DNA of 32,645 bases from Nitrospira sp. CR1.1 (GTDB lineage Bacteria; Nitrospirota; Nitrospiria; Nitrospirales; Nitrospiraceae). A model generated the notes under the pieces. The model saw nothing but the letters and a program-made list of their open reading frames with translations, searched no databases and was not told the origin of the DNA. The DNA is taken from positions 1 to 32,645 of the forward strand of contig WIAF01000018.1 in NCBI GenBank assembly GCA_014055465.1, given 5' to 3'. Every line of letters begins with the position of its first letter. The stretch's first letter is position 1. Positions 25,026-32,645 of the stretch are shown here, one piece after another. The position numbers were made by a program, and so were the translations under genes.

Positions 25026-25853
25026 ATGCAATCCTTCCCCGCCAGGCTTCACCTACTGCTGGCCCGTGAGGCGCCGCTCGGACTGATCATCCGCCGAGGG
25101 CCGTCGCGGCAGGTCTGCACTCTGCTATGGGATCGCCGGACTGATCGTTTCACGCTTGGGCAATGGTTCAAGGGTCGAATCTATGAGCGGCGATGCGATC
25201 TTTCGCCCGATGGGAAGCATTTCATCTATTTCGCGATGGACGGCAAGTGGAGTGGCTTGTCGAAGGGATCCTGGTCGGCCATTTCGCGTGTGCCGTACCT
25301 GAAAGCCTCGGCCTTCTTTCCCAAAGGCGACTGTTGGAACGGCGGCGGGCTCTTTCTCGACAACGATCGCTACTGGCTCAACGGCGACGGCTGCCATCTG
25401 CAAGGTCGCGACTCGACAAGGCTGTATCGTGATCAGGCCTATCGCCCGGCCGGTGGCCGGGGTGGGGAATGTTTGGGTGTGTATTACCCCCGCCTGCTGC
25501 GGGATGGCTGGATGCTGACCGATTGCCTCTCGGCCGGCAGCACGGATCAATGCGATGTATTCGAGAAGTTGCTGGGGAACGGATGGATCTTGCGGAAATA
25601 TGCCCATGCGCAAACCGGCAGTCCACCAGGAAAAGGCTGCTACTGGGATGAGCATGAGTTGATCCAGACACCATCCAACCTCTGCCTAATACAGCCGGGA
25701 TGGGAGTGGGCCGACCTGGATGACACCAGATTGGTCTGGGCAGAGTGCGGGCGCCTTTGGACCGGTTCGCTCACCGACTCCGGCCTTGCCGCCCCCCGCC
25801 TGCTGCACGACTTCAACCCCATGACCTTCGAACGCCACACGGCCCCCTACTGA
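25026..25853 (+). CDS. Cys- and Trp-rich hypothetical protein
   Basis: I do not recognise this 275-residue protein. It has no signal peptide or membrane helix, ten Cys and thirteen Trp. Segments such as LSPDGKHFIYFAMDGKW, RYWLNGDGCHL, RDGWMLTDC and GNGWILRKY look like strands of a beta-propeller, each ending with a Trp or Tyr; the first resembles PD40/WD40-like motifs. ATG 25026 has no clear ribosome site, and no better start was seen. It is isolated between a minus-strand gene and the HEAT-repeat gene. A sensing or scaffold role is only a guess. Confidence 0.68.
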   Translation: MQSFPARLHLLLAREAPLGLIIRRGPSRQVCTLLWDRRTDRFTLGQWFKGRIYERRCDLSPDGKHFIYFAMDGKWSGLSKGSWSAISRVPYLKASAFFPKGDCWNGGGLFLDNDRYWLNGDGCHLQGRDSTRLYRDQAYRPAGGRGGECLGVYYPRLLRDGWMLTDCLSAGSTDQCDVFEKLLGNGWILRKYAHAQTGSPPGKGCYWDEHELIQTPSNLCLIQPGWEWADLDDTRLVWAECGRLWTGSLTDSGLAAPRLLHDFNPMTFERHTAPY

Positions 25854-25995
25854 CACGGTTTCTCCTTCCGCCTACCATCCGTTCTCCACCTTCCTATGCA
25901 ACGCTGAAGGCTGATGCTCACTTACCCCCTCAGCTCCCCTTCTGTTGTGATAGGCTGACCTCGGCACCTTGCTCTTCATGATATTAACCCTACGC

Positions 25996-27042
25996 ATGAC
26001 CGCCGCCACTTCATCGACTACCGTCCTGACCCCACGCGAGATCAGGCTGCACCTGCTTGGGCTCGTTCTCTTCCTCGGCCTGCTGGCTCTGTGGTATTGG
26101 TTTTCTACGGGCGCACAAGCCGTGCCGACATTGATCGAGTTGCTTAAAGACGATGACCCCTCCACGAGAATTGTCGCGGCAGAGCAATTGGGGCAAATCG
26201 GCCCGGCGGCGCGAAACGCCGCGCCTCAATTATTTAGCCAGGCGACGCAAGACGGCAGTCAACATGCCAATACCACTGCCGCCGCCGCGCTGAAGTGGAT
26301 CGATTTGACCGCGGCTCGCCGCGTGATGACCCACTTCGTCCCGCGACTCCATGATCCCGAGGTGCAACAACGCCGCACAGCCTGCGCGGTAATCGGCAGC
26401 CTGGGGCCGATTGCCAAACCGGCGGTGCCGGCCCTGCTGGCCGTCGCACATGATGCCGATGCACTCGTGCGCCGCAATGCTCTCATCGCCTTAGCGAGTA
26501 TCGGCATTCCCTCCACCCCGATCGGCGTCGCCCTGCTGGACGGGCTACGCGATTCGTCCTCGCTCGTGCGCCAGACGGCGGCCGCCCAATTTGCCTTTAC
26601 GGTCCCCCTCACACAGGATGCCGTAGCCGCACTGACCCTGGTTCTGAATGACCCGGACAAGAGCATCGCCACGCTCGCGCGTACGGCCTTGGATAAACCG
26701 AGGGCCGGCGATGCAGCCCACATCGAATCGTTGGGCATGATGCTCGGACATTCGTCTGCCCGCGACTATGCGTTGCACCAATTGGCTCAACTGGGCCCGG
26801 CGGCACGTGATGCCCTCGCGCCGATTCTTGCCTCGTTAGGGGATGAACAACCTCTAATTCGCTATCTGGCGGTGGAAACCATCGGCGGGATGGGTGCTGC
26901 CACAAAACAAGTCCTGCCGGCCTTGCGACGCCATCAGGATGCCGACCCCGTCGTCCAAGCCGCCATGACCGAAGCCGTGAACGCGATGGAATCCGGAACG
27001 GCGCCTCATGCCGGATCGCCGGCTCAGGAGCCGCCACGATGA
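25996..27042 (+). CDS. Membrane-anchored HEAT-repeat protein
   Basis: The 348-residue protein has one hydrophobic helix near residues 20-40 and then tandem HEAT-like helical repeats. Repeats are visible as recurring AVPTLIELLKDDDPSTRIVAAEQLGQIG, PALLAVAHDADALVRRNALIALASIG and LASLGDEQPLIRYLAVETIGGMG type units, with the D-x-x-V/I-R turn. Such proteins bind other proteins. The start is uncertain: ATG 25996, ATG 25978 or TTG 25969, none with a good ribosome site. The stop overlaps the next start by four bases (ATGA). Confidence 0.82.
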   Translation: MTAATSSTTVLTPREIRLHLLGLVLFLGLLALWYWFSTGAQAVPTLIELLKDDDPSTRIVAAEQLGQIGPAARNAAPQLFSQATQDGSQHANTTAAAALKWIDLTAARRVMTHFVPRLHDPEVQQRRTACAVIGSLGPIAKPAVPALLAVAHDADALVRRNALIALASIGIPSTPIGVALLDGLRDSSSLVRQTAAAQFAFTVPLTQDAVAALTLVLNDPDKSIATLARTALDKPRAGDAAHIESLGMMLGHSSARDYALHQLAQLGPAARDALAPILASLGDEQPLIRYLAVETIGGMGAATKQVLPALRRHQDADPVVQAAMTEAVNAMESGTAPHAGSPAQEPPR

Positions 27043-27539
27043 CCGCTATCGCGCAGGAACAGTCTTCGCGTATACGGATGCTGGCACGGCTGGGCGTCTG
27101 GATCAGTGTGCTCGGCGGGTTGCTCCTCCCCTGGATTACCATGTTGACGGTGGAGATCCTGGTGCGTGACATTCCATCTCCACGGGCCTGGCGCTCCTTC
27201 ACGCTGCACCTCTTTGCCCCCGGCTACAACTTTTTCCTGGTCGGAGTGCTGACGTCGCTGCCCTTCGTGATCCTGGCACTGATCATTCTTTTCCACCTGG
27301 GGACCGCTTCGGCTCACAACCTCCTGATCACTTATCGACGGGCGCTTGGCCTCTTCTCGGCGGGATTGAGCATGGTCCTGATCGCAGGCTGGGTCCATGT
27401 CGAAGTGCTGATCCACCCCGATGCCCAGGGAGCATTGGCTTATTTTTACCTGCCGATCCTCCTGCTGACCATTCTGCCGCTCGGGTATGGGCTGGGACGA
27501 GCATTGGCGAGAGTCTTTCTGCCCAGACTCTCGGTGTGA
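27039..27539 (+). CDS. Four-helix membrane protein coupled to the HEAT-repeat gene
   Basis: A 166-residue integral membrane protein with hydrophobic segments near residues 17-42, 62-87, 103-123 and 132-155. No family motif is recognised. ATG 27039 overlaps the end of the preceding gene (ATGA), so the two are translationally coupled. The HEAT-repeat protein is also membrane-anchored, and a complex of the two is a reasonable inference. Confidence 0.8.
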   Translation: MTAIAQEQSSRIRMLARLGVWISVLGGLLLPWITMLTVEILVRDIPSPRAWRSFTLHLFAPGYNFFLVGVLTSLPFVILALIILFHLGTASAHNLLITYRRALGLFSAGLSMVLIAGWVHVEVLIHPDAQGALAYFYLPILLLTILPLGYGLGRALARVFLPRLSV

Positions 27540-27550
27540 CGTTGACGGGC

Positions 27551-27578
27551 TGGACAGCATCAACGACGCGAGTATAAT
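27551..27578 (+). promoter_or_regulatory. Strong candidate sigma70 promoter of the FlgO-like gene
   Basis: TGGACA (27551-27556, five of six) and a perfect TATAAT (27573-27578) are 16 bases apart. Transcription near 27585 gives a ~30-base leader before ATG 27615 and excludes the GTG at 27579 as start. Confidence 0.6.
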
Positions 27579-27614
27579 GTGGGCCATGCGTCACGCGATC
27601 GTAAACAGGTGCCA

Positions 27615-28589
27615 ATGATTCGTCTCTTGGCCTGCCTCATTCTGCTTCTCCTCTGGCACTCCACTTCTCTGGCTGCCTCGAAATATGAGGATAGCGTGAA
27701 AGAACTCGCCGAAGGAGTGGCGGCCGAAGCGATCAAGATGAAGAAGTCGCGGCTCGCGTTGCTGGATTTTGTCGACAGCAAGGGCGACGTGACCCCCATC
27801 GGACAATTCCTGGCCGAGGAGCTGGCCACCCACTTGCTCGTGGCCGGCGAACTCAAAGTGGTCGATCGCAAGTTACTGATCGCCACAATGGAAAAGCACC
27901 AGTTAACCCACCTCGATACATCGCAAGCTAAGGCGGCCAAGAAAGTCGCCAAGGCCTTACGCGCGGACCTCTACGTCACCGGCGCGTATCTCGAAATTCC
28001 CGAAGGCATTCAAGTCACCGCCAAGCTCATCGGCCCTTATACGGTCTACCCCGTCGGCGCCTCACGGACGATCGTGCCGAAATCCGGCCCTCTGGCAGCC
28101 CTCCTCAAACAGGCCGCCGCCCCCGCACCCGCGGCCGCCGCAGTGGTGACGGAATCTGCCCCAGTCCTAAGCGCCCATGAAAATGAGATCTACCAGGTCA
28201 CCATTCTCAGCATGTCACGGCAGGATGATCTGATCGGCCTCGATCTGGTATTCACCAACCGCACGGCGCATCCGGTCAAGATCGGCTGCCAGCTTCTCGA
28301 CACGTATCTTGTGGATGAGCATGGGGAACAGTGGAAGCAGAATGTCGCGCACAATCGCGAAGGCCTCTGCACCCGCGGGATGGAGTTGAACCCCAAACGA
28401 CAACAACATGCGAGCCTGTCATTCCTGGCTACCGATAAGCCCCCGACAGGCCCGATCACCTTGCATTACCATGAAACGTCGCCCAGGGCCGATCGGATCA
28501 TCACCATGGATGGACTGAAGTTGGACTCTGCGCCGGTCATCGAACCCGACGCTCCTGCCACGCAGGACGCAACGCCCCCCACACCGTAG
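27615..28589 (+). CDS. Exported FlgO/CsgG-like protein with C-terminal Ig-like domain
   Basis: The 324-residue protein has a signal peptide (about 1-21, cleavage after SLA-A). Residues 25-150 resemble FlgO/CsgG-type domains: SRLALLDFVDSKGDVTPIGQ, then LAEELATHLL, LKVVDRKLL and LRADLYVTGAYLE. A Pro/Ala linker (about 160-185) leads to a beta domain (about 187-295) recalling DUF4352-like folds, with YLVDEHGEQWKQN and two Cys near 225 and 252. AGGTG precedes ATG 27615. FlgO-like proteins are outer-membrane or periplasmic; no flagellar or curli gene is here, so the role is unknown. Confidence 0.8.
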   Translation: MIRLLACLILLLLWHSTSLAASKYEDSVKELAEGVAAEAIKMKKSRLALLDFVDSKGDVTPIGQFLAEELATHLLVAGELKVVDRKLLIATMEKHQLTHLDTSQAKAAKKVAKALRADLYVTGAYLEIPEGIQVTAKLIGPYTVYPVGASRTIVPKSGPLAALLKQAAAPAPAAAAVVTESAPVLSAHENEIYQVTILSMSRQDDLIGLDLVFTNRTAHPVKIGCQLLDTYLVDEHGEQWKQNVAHNREGLCTRGMELNPKRQQHASLSFLATDKPPTGPITLHYHETSPRADRIITMDGLKLDSAPVIEPDAPATQDATPPTP

Positions 28590-28625
28590 ATCATTACCCT
28601 CGATTACTTGCACAGGAAAGAACCC

Positions 28626-29420
28626 ATGATTAAACAAGTCTTGTCGATAGCCGGTTCAGACTCAGGCGGCGGCGCAGGCATTCAGGCAGACCTGAAGGCC
28701 ATGTCGGCCAATGGCGTGTATGCCATGTCGGTCATTACAGCCATCACCGCACAGAACACCGAAGAAGTCGCCGACGTCTTCGAACTTCCCATCTCGATCA
28801 TCGCCGCTCAACTCGACGCCATCTTCGACGACTTCGACGTGGCGGCCGTGAAAACCGGCATGCTTTCCTCGGCGGACATTATCAGCACAGTGGTGAAGCT
28901 CCTCAAACCGCAGCAGGTGAAGAACCTGGTCGTAGACCCGGTCATGATCGCCAAAGGCGGACAACCACTGTTGAGGCCGGATGCGATCGACACCCTCAAG
29001 AGCGCGCTGTTCCCGCTAGCCTTGCTCGTCACACCGAACGTGCATGAAGCGCAGCAGCTTTCGGGGATCGAGATCACTTCGCTGGCCGATGCCCGCCGTG
29101 CCGCAAAAGTCATTCGTCAATTCGGTTGTGCCAATGTCCTCATCAAAGGGGGCCATCTGCAAAAAGATCGCGGAACGGATCTTCTGTATGACGGACGGTT
29201 CTTCAATATGTTCAAGGGTGAATTTATCGACACGCCGCACACTCACGGCACCGGCTGCACCTTTGCATCCGCCATCGCCGCGCACATCGCGCGGGGGAAA
29301 ACCGTCCCCGACGCTGTGCAAACCGCCAAGACCTATCTCACCGAGGCTATCAGACATAGCCTGGCCATCGGACATGGCAAGGGACCGACCAATCACTTTT
29401 ATTTTTTGAATCAGGGTTAG
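28626..29420 (+). CDS. thiD: Hydroxymethylpyrimidine/phosphomethylpyrimidine kinase
   Basis: ThiD phosphorylates HMP twice to HMP-PP, the pyrimidine half of thiamine phosphate. The 264-residue ribokinase-fold enzyme starts LSIAGSDSGGGAGIQADLKAM, contains VVDPVMIAKGG, TPNVHEAQ, and the catalytic/anion-hole motif HGTGCTFASA with C211. ATG 28626 has AGGAAAG upstream; a TTG 18 bases earlier is less likely. No thiE or thiM is adjacent. The next gene starts three bases after the stop. Confidence 0.94.
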   Translation: MIKQVLSIAGSDSGGGAGIQADLKAMSANGVYAMSVITAITAQNTEEVADVFELPISIIAAQLDAIFDDFDVAAVKTGMLSSADIISTVVKLLKPQQVKNLVVDPVMIAKGGQPLLRPDAIDTLKSALFPLALLVTPNVHEAQQLSGIEITSLADARRAAKVIRQFGCANVLIKGGHLQKDRGTDLLYDGRFFNMFKGEFIDTPHTHGTGCTFASAIAAHIARGKTVPDAVQTAKTYLTEAIRHSLAIGHGKGPTNHFYFLNQG

Positions 29421-29422
29421 CG

Positions 29423-30715
29423 ATGTTGCGTCGTGGGCTTGGATCGTCACTGTCGTTTCTGCTAGCCGCTTGGGGCTGGCTGCTGCTGACATCGCTGCTG
29501 GGACTCGCCGCGTTTTTGGGCATCGTACGCGGAGCCCCGCTTCCATCCGGCCTTCGCTTAGTACACGTTCATGGAGTGCTTGTCGGCGGCCTTCTCCAAT
29601 TGATGACGGGCCTGGCAATCGCCGCACACGATCTGGCCAGCCACGAGGGCAAACGAGCGACGCACCGGCTGCTGTTTCTGAGCATGAATCTCGCGGCTCT
29701 TGGATTCGCCCTTGGAGCCTGGCTACGGAATTCCACCTTGACCCTGTGCGCAGGGCTGCTGCTGGCCGCGCTCTTTGTTCCCATGGCACGCCGGATCATG
29801 ACCGGACTACGGACCTGCGCAAGTTGGACACCGCTGTCGCACATCTATTTCGGAATCAGCCTCGCCGGACTGTTCGGCAGCTTAGTCCTAGGAGGCCTGC
29901 TCGCCGACGCCTGGTACCCCACCTGGCACGGCATGATTCGTTTGGGGCACCTTCACGCAGGCCTCTTGTTGTTTCTGACACTCGGAACGGTCGGAACGAT
30001 CCAACTGGCGTTGCCACTGATGTTGCATCGCCCCCTGCCCAGCGCAGGAGCAGGCCAGGCAGTCCTGCTGCTCCTGCCTGCGTCCGCCGCCGGGTTGATC
30101 ACGGGATTCGTCTTGTCTTCGGTTCACATCCAACTGGCTGCGGGAAGCATACTCCTCGTCGCCCTCGCACTCTGCTGCGTCAATCTTCTGCGCACATGGA
30201 CCCAGGCGGGGCAGCCTGGCTCGGCCGCCACGGACCATCTGCTCACGGCCTTGAGCTTCCTGCTGATCATGACCTGCATCGGCCTGGCAGTCGGGATCAA
30301 CGTGTTGTCGACTCCGCCGGTCATGCCGTACGGTACCCTGCATCTGGTTGCCTACACTCACACAGCGCTTCTCGGATTTCTCCTACAGAGCCTGGTCGGC
30401 GGATTGTCCTTCGCCCTGCCATCCCTGCTTACCGCAGCGCGGATCGCGAATCAGAAAAAGCGCGCGGCCTATCGTGAGAGACTTGAACGCATCATGAACC
30501 GTTGGCGAGCGGCGCAGGTCGCGACCGTGAGTTTTGGATCCTTGGGACTGGTGCTCGTCGCCTCGTTGACCTGGAATCTCCCCCTGTCTTCGCCTTGGAT
30601 CCAAGCGGGTACCTGGATGAGCTTGGGGCTGTTGCTCCTTCACTTCACCATGGTCACCATCAAAATCGCACAGGCGACCGGCGCCCAGCCGTCCCATGAA
30701 GGAGCGACGAAATAA
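29423..30715 (+). CDS. Polytopic membrane protein resembling heme-copper oxidase subunit I or NnrS
   Basis: The 430-residue protein has about twelve hydrophobic segments. Histidines sit in helices as in the heme-copper oxidase I/NnrS-like group: HVHGVLVGGLLQLMTG near residue 48, RLGHLHAGLLLF near 175, and HLVAYTHTALLGFL near 305. I do not see the full set of heme and copper ligands, so enzymatic oxidase activity is unlikely to be inferable. It begins three bases after thiD, probably in the same transcript. It could bind heme or move a copper/NO-related ligand; this is inference by resemblance. Confidence 0.7.
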   Translation: MLRRGLGSSLSFLLAAWGWLLLTSLLGLAAFLGIVRGAPLPSGLRLVHVHGVLVGGLLQLMTGLAIAAHDLASHEGKRATHRLLFLSMNLAALGFALGAWLRNSTLTLCAGLLLAALFVPMARRIMTGLRTCASWTPLSHIYFGISLAGLFGSLVLGGLLADAWYPTWHGMIRLGHLHAGLLLFLTLGTVGTIQLALPLMLHRPLPSAGAGQAVLLLLPASAAGLITGFVLSSVHIQLAAGSILLVALALCCVNLLRTWTQAGQPGSAATDHLLTALSFLLIMTCIGLAVGINVLSTPPVMPYGTLHLVAYTHTALLGFLLQSLVGGLSFALPSLLTAARIANQKKRAAYRERLERIMNRWRAAQVATVSFGSLGLVLVASLTWNLPLSSPWIQAGTWMSLGLLLLHFTMVTIKIAQATGAQPSHEGATK

Positions 30716-30753
30716 CCCCGATCGCATCGCCAACCATCCTAGCGCGTGACCAT

Positions 30754-31554
30754 ATGGAAGAAGAACTCTCATTTCGCGACCAGGCCGGTAACCGAATTGC
30801 GGCCGTGCTGGCCAAGCCGCAGCACCCCACCGACTCTGTCGCCGTGCTCTGCCATGGCTTTTTGTCCAACAAGAACAGCGCGAGCAACCAAGCGCTGGCT
30901 GAGCTCTTGAACAATCGCGGCATCGCCACGCTCCGATTCGACTGTTTCGGGCATGGTGACAGCGATGGGCCCTTCGCCAAGCTGACGACCAGCATCGGAG
31001 TGGCGCAGGCACGGGCCGCATTGACCTATGTCATGACCCGAGGCTACGGGCGACTGGCACTCGCCGGCTCCAGCTTCGGCGGCCTCATCTCGATCCTTGC
31101 AGCCGCTGAGTGGACAGATCTGCACAAGTCACCGCCGGCGACCGTTCCACCACTCACCTGCCTCGCACTCAAATGCCCGGTGGTTGATTTCGGAGAGGAG
31201 CTTCGCTTAGAGCTGGGGGAAGATGGGCTGCAGCAATGGAAACAAACGAACACGATCCCGGATCTCCATGGAGGTCCCTCCCGCCTCCCCCTCGACTATG
31301 CCTTCTATCAGGACTGCCTCACCCGCATCGCGTATGAGCCGGCCCGAACCATTACCGCGCCAACGTTGATCGTACAGGGGGATCATGACGAATATGTTCC
31401 CCTGCACCAAAGCCAACGGCTGTACGCATCTGTGTCTGGCCCCAAACACCTGGAAATTCTTCCCGGTGCTGATCATCGATTCACGAACCCGTCCGATTTC
31501 CAGCGGATGCTGACGTTGCTCGCGAACTGGATTGCCGCGCCTCCCGCTGCCTGA
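30754..31554 (+). CDS. Cytoplasmic alpha/beta hydrolase
   Basis: A 266-residue serine hydrolase without signal peptide. VLCHGFLSNKNS is the oxyanion region. The triad is S107 in GSSFGG, D212 in GDHDEYVP and H241 in GADHRF. The C-terminal acid and histidine segments are like those of peptidase S9/dienelactone-type or feruloyl-esterase-like enzymes. ATG 30754 has no clear ribosome site, but the family start agrees. The substrate is unknown. Confidence 0.88.
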   Translation: MEEELSFRDQAGNRIAAVLAKPQHPTDSVAVLCHGFLSNKNSASNQALAELLNNRGIATLRFDCFGHGDSDGPFAKLTTSIGVAQARAALTYVMTRGYGRLALAGSSFGGLISILAAAEWTDLHKSPPATVPPLTCLALKCPVVDFGEELRLELGEDGLQQWKQTNTIPDLHGGPSRLPLDYAFYQDCLTRIAYEPARTITAPTLIVQGDHDEYVPLHQSQRLYASVSGPKHLEILPGADHRFTNPSDFQRMLTLLANWIAAPPAA

Positions 31555-31816
31555 CTCCTTCCCAACCACCCCATCGACGCGCCTCAGACCATGCCGCCGC
31601 GGAGTCCGCTTCGCACGCAGTGGTTCGCGAGAGAGCGATCGAAGGCTTTCTCCTGCACCCTCTGCTCCAGCTTGCACAGCTGAAAATAACGAACACGATC
31701 ACGCAGTGCGATTCTCTGCAAAATGGCTCGTGACGCGGCTTTATGGCGGTCGCACCGACTTTCAGGCTGGCATGCCGGTTGCTCATCCAGCGTCTCGAAT
31801 TTCCGGAGGAACTATC

Positions 31817-32645
31817 ATGAAGACGCCCAAGAGTGTGTTGGTTATCGGTGCTGCCGGTTGCTTATCTTCCGTGCTGTGCTCTACAGCCTTGATCCCAACC
31901 GCCACTGCCGCAGACACCACGCTCAGCCTGCTGCAGCAATCATCGACTGACGCGGCCGTGATCATGGCCCAGAACAGTGGCACGGCCCCCATTGTGACCA
32001 GCCCAGCCGCCCTGGTCCTCAGCGCACAGAAGGGACAAACGGCGGTTGGCACCCTCAATCTAAAAAAATCCAGTACTGATCAACATAGTTATTATCTCAG
32101 CACGAATCAGGGATGGGTCTGGATGAATCCGCCTTATGGCAGCACGCAGACCATTACGACTGAAACCGATCAGCTGGTGATCACGGCGCAAACGGCCAAC
32201 CTCCCGACCGGAACCCATTCCGCCGTGGTGTATATCGTCGATTCGGGACCGAATAACTTCCAGAACATGCTCCGCGTCCCGGTCACCCTTACCGTCACAG
32301 CAACTGCGGTGGCGCCGCCGCCACCCCCGCCTCCGGCGGCCGTGCCCCCTGCCATTACACCAACGCCCAGTCCCGTTGCCGTGCCCCCTCCCCCTGCTCC
32401 TGTCGTAGCTCCAGTGGTGACCGGAACGGCCATCACCTCAAGCCCGGCAGCGTTGGTGCTGAGTGCCGTCAAGGGGCAAACCGCCGTCGGGACCTTGTCA
32501 CTGCGCAAGGGCGGAACCGATCAACATAGTTATTATCTCAGCACGAATCAGGGATGGGTCTGGATGAATCCGCCTTATGGCAGCACGCAGACCATTACGA
32601 CTGAAACCGATCAGCTGGTGATCACGGCGCAAACGGCCAACCTCC
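31817..32645 (+). CDS. Secreted Ig-like repeat protein, 3' end beyond the window
   Basis: The frame from ATG 31817 stays open to the window end, giving at least 276 residues. GGAGGA six bases upstream fixes the start. A signal peptide covers about residues 1-32 (cleavage near TATA-AD). Two copies of a roughly 100-residue beta domain follow, each opening SPAALVLSA-KGQTAVGTL and containing QGWVWMNPPYGS and LPTGTHSAVVYIV-type strands. The copies are joined by a Pro-rich linker (about 165-205). The pattern recalls BACON-like Ig domains, which bind carbohydrate or protein at the cell surface; that is resemblance only. At least one more repeat may lie beyond the edge. Confidence 0.8.
   Translation, partial: MKTPKSVLVIGAAGCLSSVLCSTALIPTATAADTTLSLLQQSSTDAAVIMAQNSGTAPIVTSPAALVLSAQKGQTAVGTLNLKKSSTDQHSYYLSTNQGWVWMNPPYGSTQTITTETDQLVITAQTANLPTGTHSAVVYIVDSGPNNFQNMLRVPVTLTVTATAVAPPPPPPPAAVPPAITPTPSPVAVPPPPAPVVAPVVTGTAITSSPAALVLSAVKGQTAVGTLSLRKGGTDQHSYYLSTNQGWVWMNPPYGSTQTITTETDQLVITAQTANL
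32078..32204 (+). repeat. Exact direct repeat, copy 1 (second copy at 32519-32645)
   Basis: The 127 bases from 32078 to 32204 recur without a mismatch at 32519-32645, where the window ends, so the true repeat may be longer. The period is 441 bases (147 codons), which keeps the frame. Sequence immediately upstream of each copy encodes a related protein sequence with different codons. Confidence 0.95.
32519..32645 (+). repeat. Exact direct repeat, copy 2 (truncated by the window end)
   Basis: This is the second copy of the 127-base unit described at 32078-32204. It is identical at every base, including synonymous positions, up to the last base of the window. Confidence 0.95.

Noticed and set aside
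27542..27578. TTGACG at 27542-27547 as -35 for the FlgO-like gene
   Set aside because: The distance to TATAAT is 25 bases; TGGACA at 27551 with 16 bases is the better partner.
32078..32645. Direct repeats at the right edge as CRISPR or mobile element
   Set aside because: The units are long, in frame and coding, with a 441-base period; there are no short spacers and no transposase.

Overview
The window looks like a chromosomal segment of a GC-rich, Gram-negative, lipoprotein-making bacterium. Gene content and protein style point to the genus Nitrospira (nitrite oxidisers, phylum Nitrospirota). That assignment rests on family recognition (NtrYX with a DUF1844 protein, a split pyruvate carboxylase, a hemE-hemH-hemY cluster, several small orphan proteins), not on a database search. 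No tRNA, rRNA, CRISPR array, insertion sequence or phage gene was found.

Layout. 1-936: an AT-richer orphan membrane protein gene. 5290-937 (minus): DUF1844 protein, a doubtful 63-residue ORF, the histidine kinase NtrY and the sigma54 activator NtrX, in one apparent operon. 5426-6933 (plus): mazG and a translationally coupled membrane-anchored protein. 11537-7345 (minus): heme genes hemE, hemH and hemY plus an orphan gene. 11910-12929 (plus): acyl desaturase. 14951-12977 (minus): a DMT-type exporter coupled to an orphan gene, and two very small genes. 15112-16819 (plus): FmdB-type zinc ribbon protein, PstS-like binding protein, IPT/TIG protein. 16992-24377 (plus): pycA, pycB, a lipoprotein hydrolase, a lipoprotein thiol peroxidase, soluble transhydrogenase and tenA. 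24378-25853: an inverted-repeat intergenic region, a 55-residue membrane peptide and a Cys/Trp-rich orphan. 25996-31554 (plus): HEAT-repeat protein, four-helix membrane protein, FlgO-like lumenal protein, thiD, a heme-copper-oxidase-like polytopic protein and an alpha/beta hydrolase. 31817 to the end: a secreted repeat protein cut by the window edge.

How the genes fit together. PycA and PycB supply oxaloacetate from pyruvate, the expected anaplerotic step in an autotroph. Sth balances NADH and NADPH, and a lipid-anchored peroxidase handles peroxides at the membrane. HemE, HemH and HemY form the late heme branch that a respiratory nitrifier needs in quantity; order and a ferrochelatase spacing feature suggest the coproporphyrin-dependent route. 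TenA and ThiD are two steps of thiamine pyrimidine salvage.

I found no clear new multi-gene defence or mobile system. The observations most worth following are the near-clonal DNA repeat in the secreted protein at the right edge, the lipoprotein Tpx lacking its resolving cysteine, the hemEHY cluster with its orphan partner, the oxidase-like orphan beside thiD, and several small genes with good ribosome binding sites.
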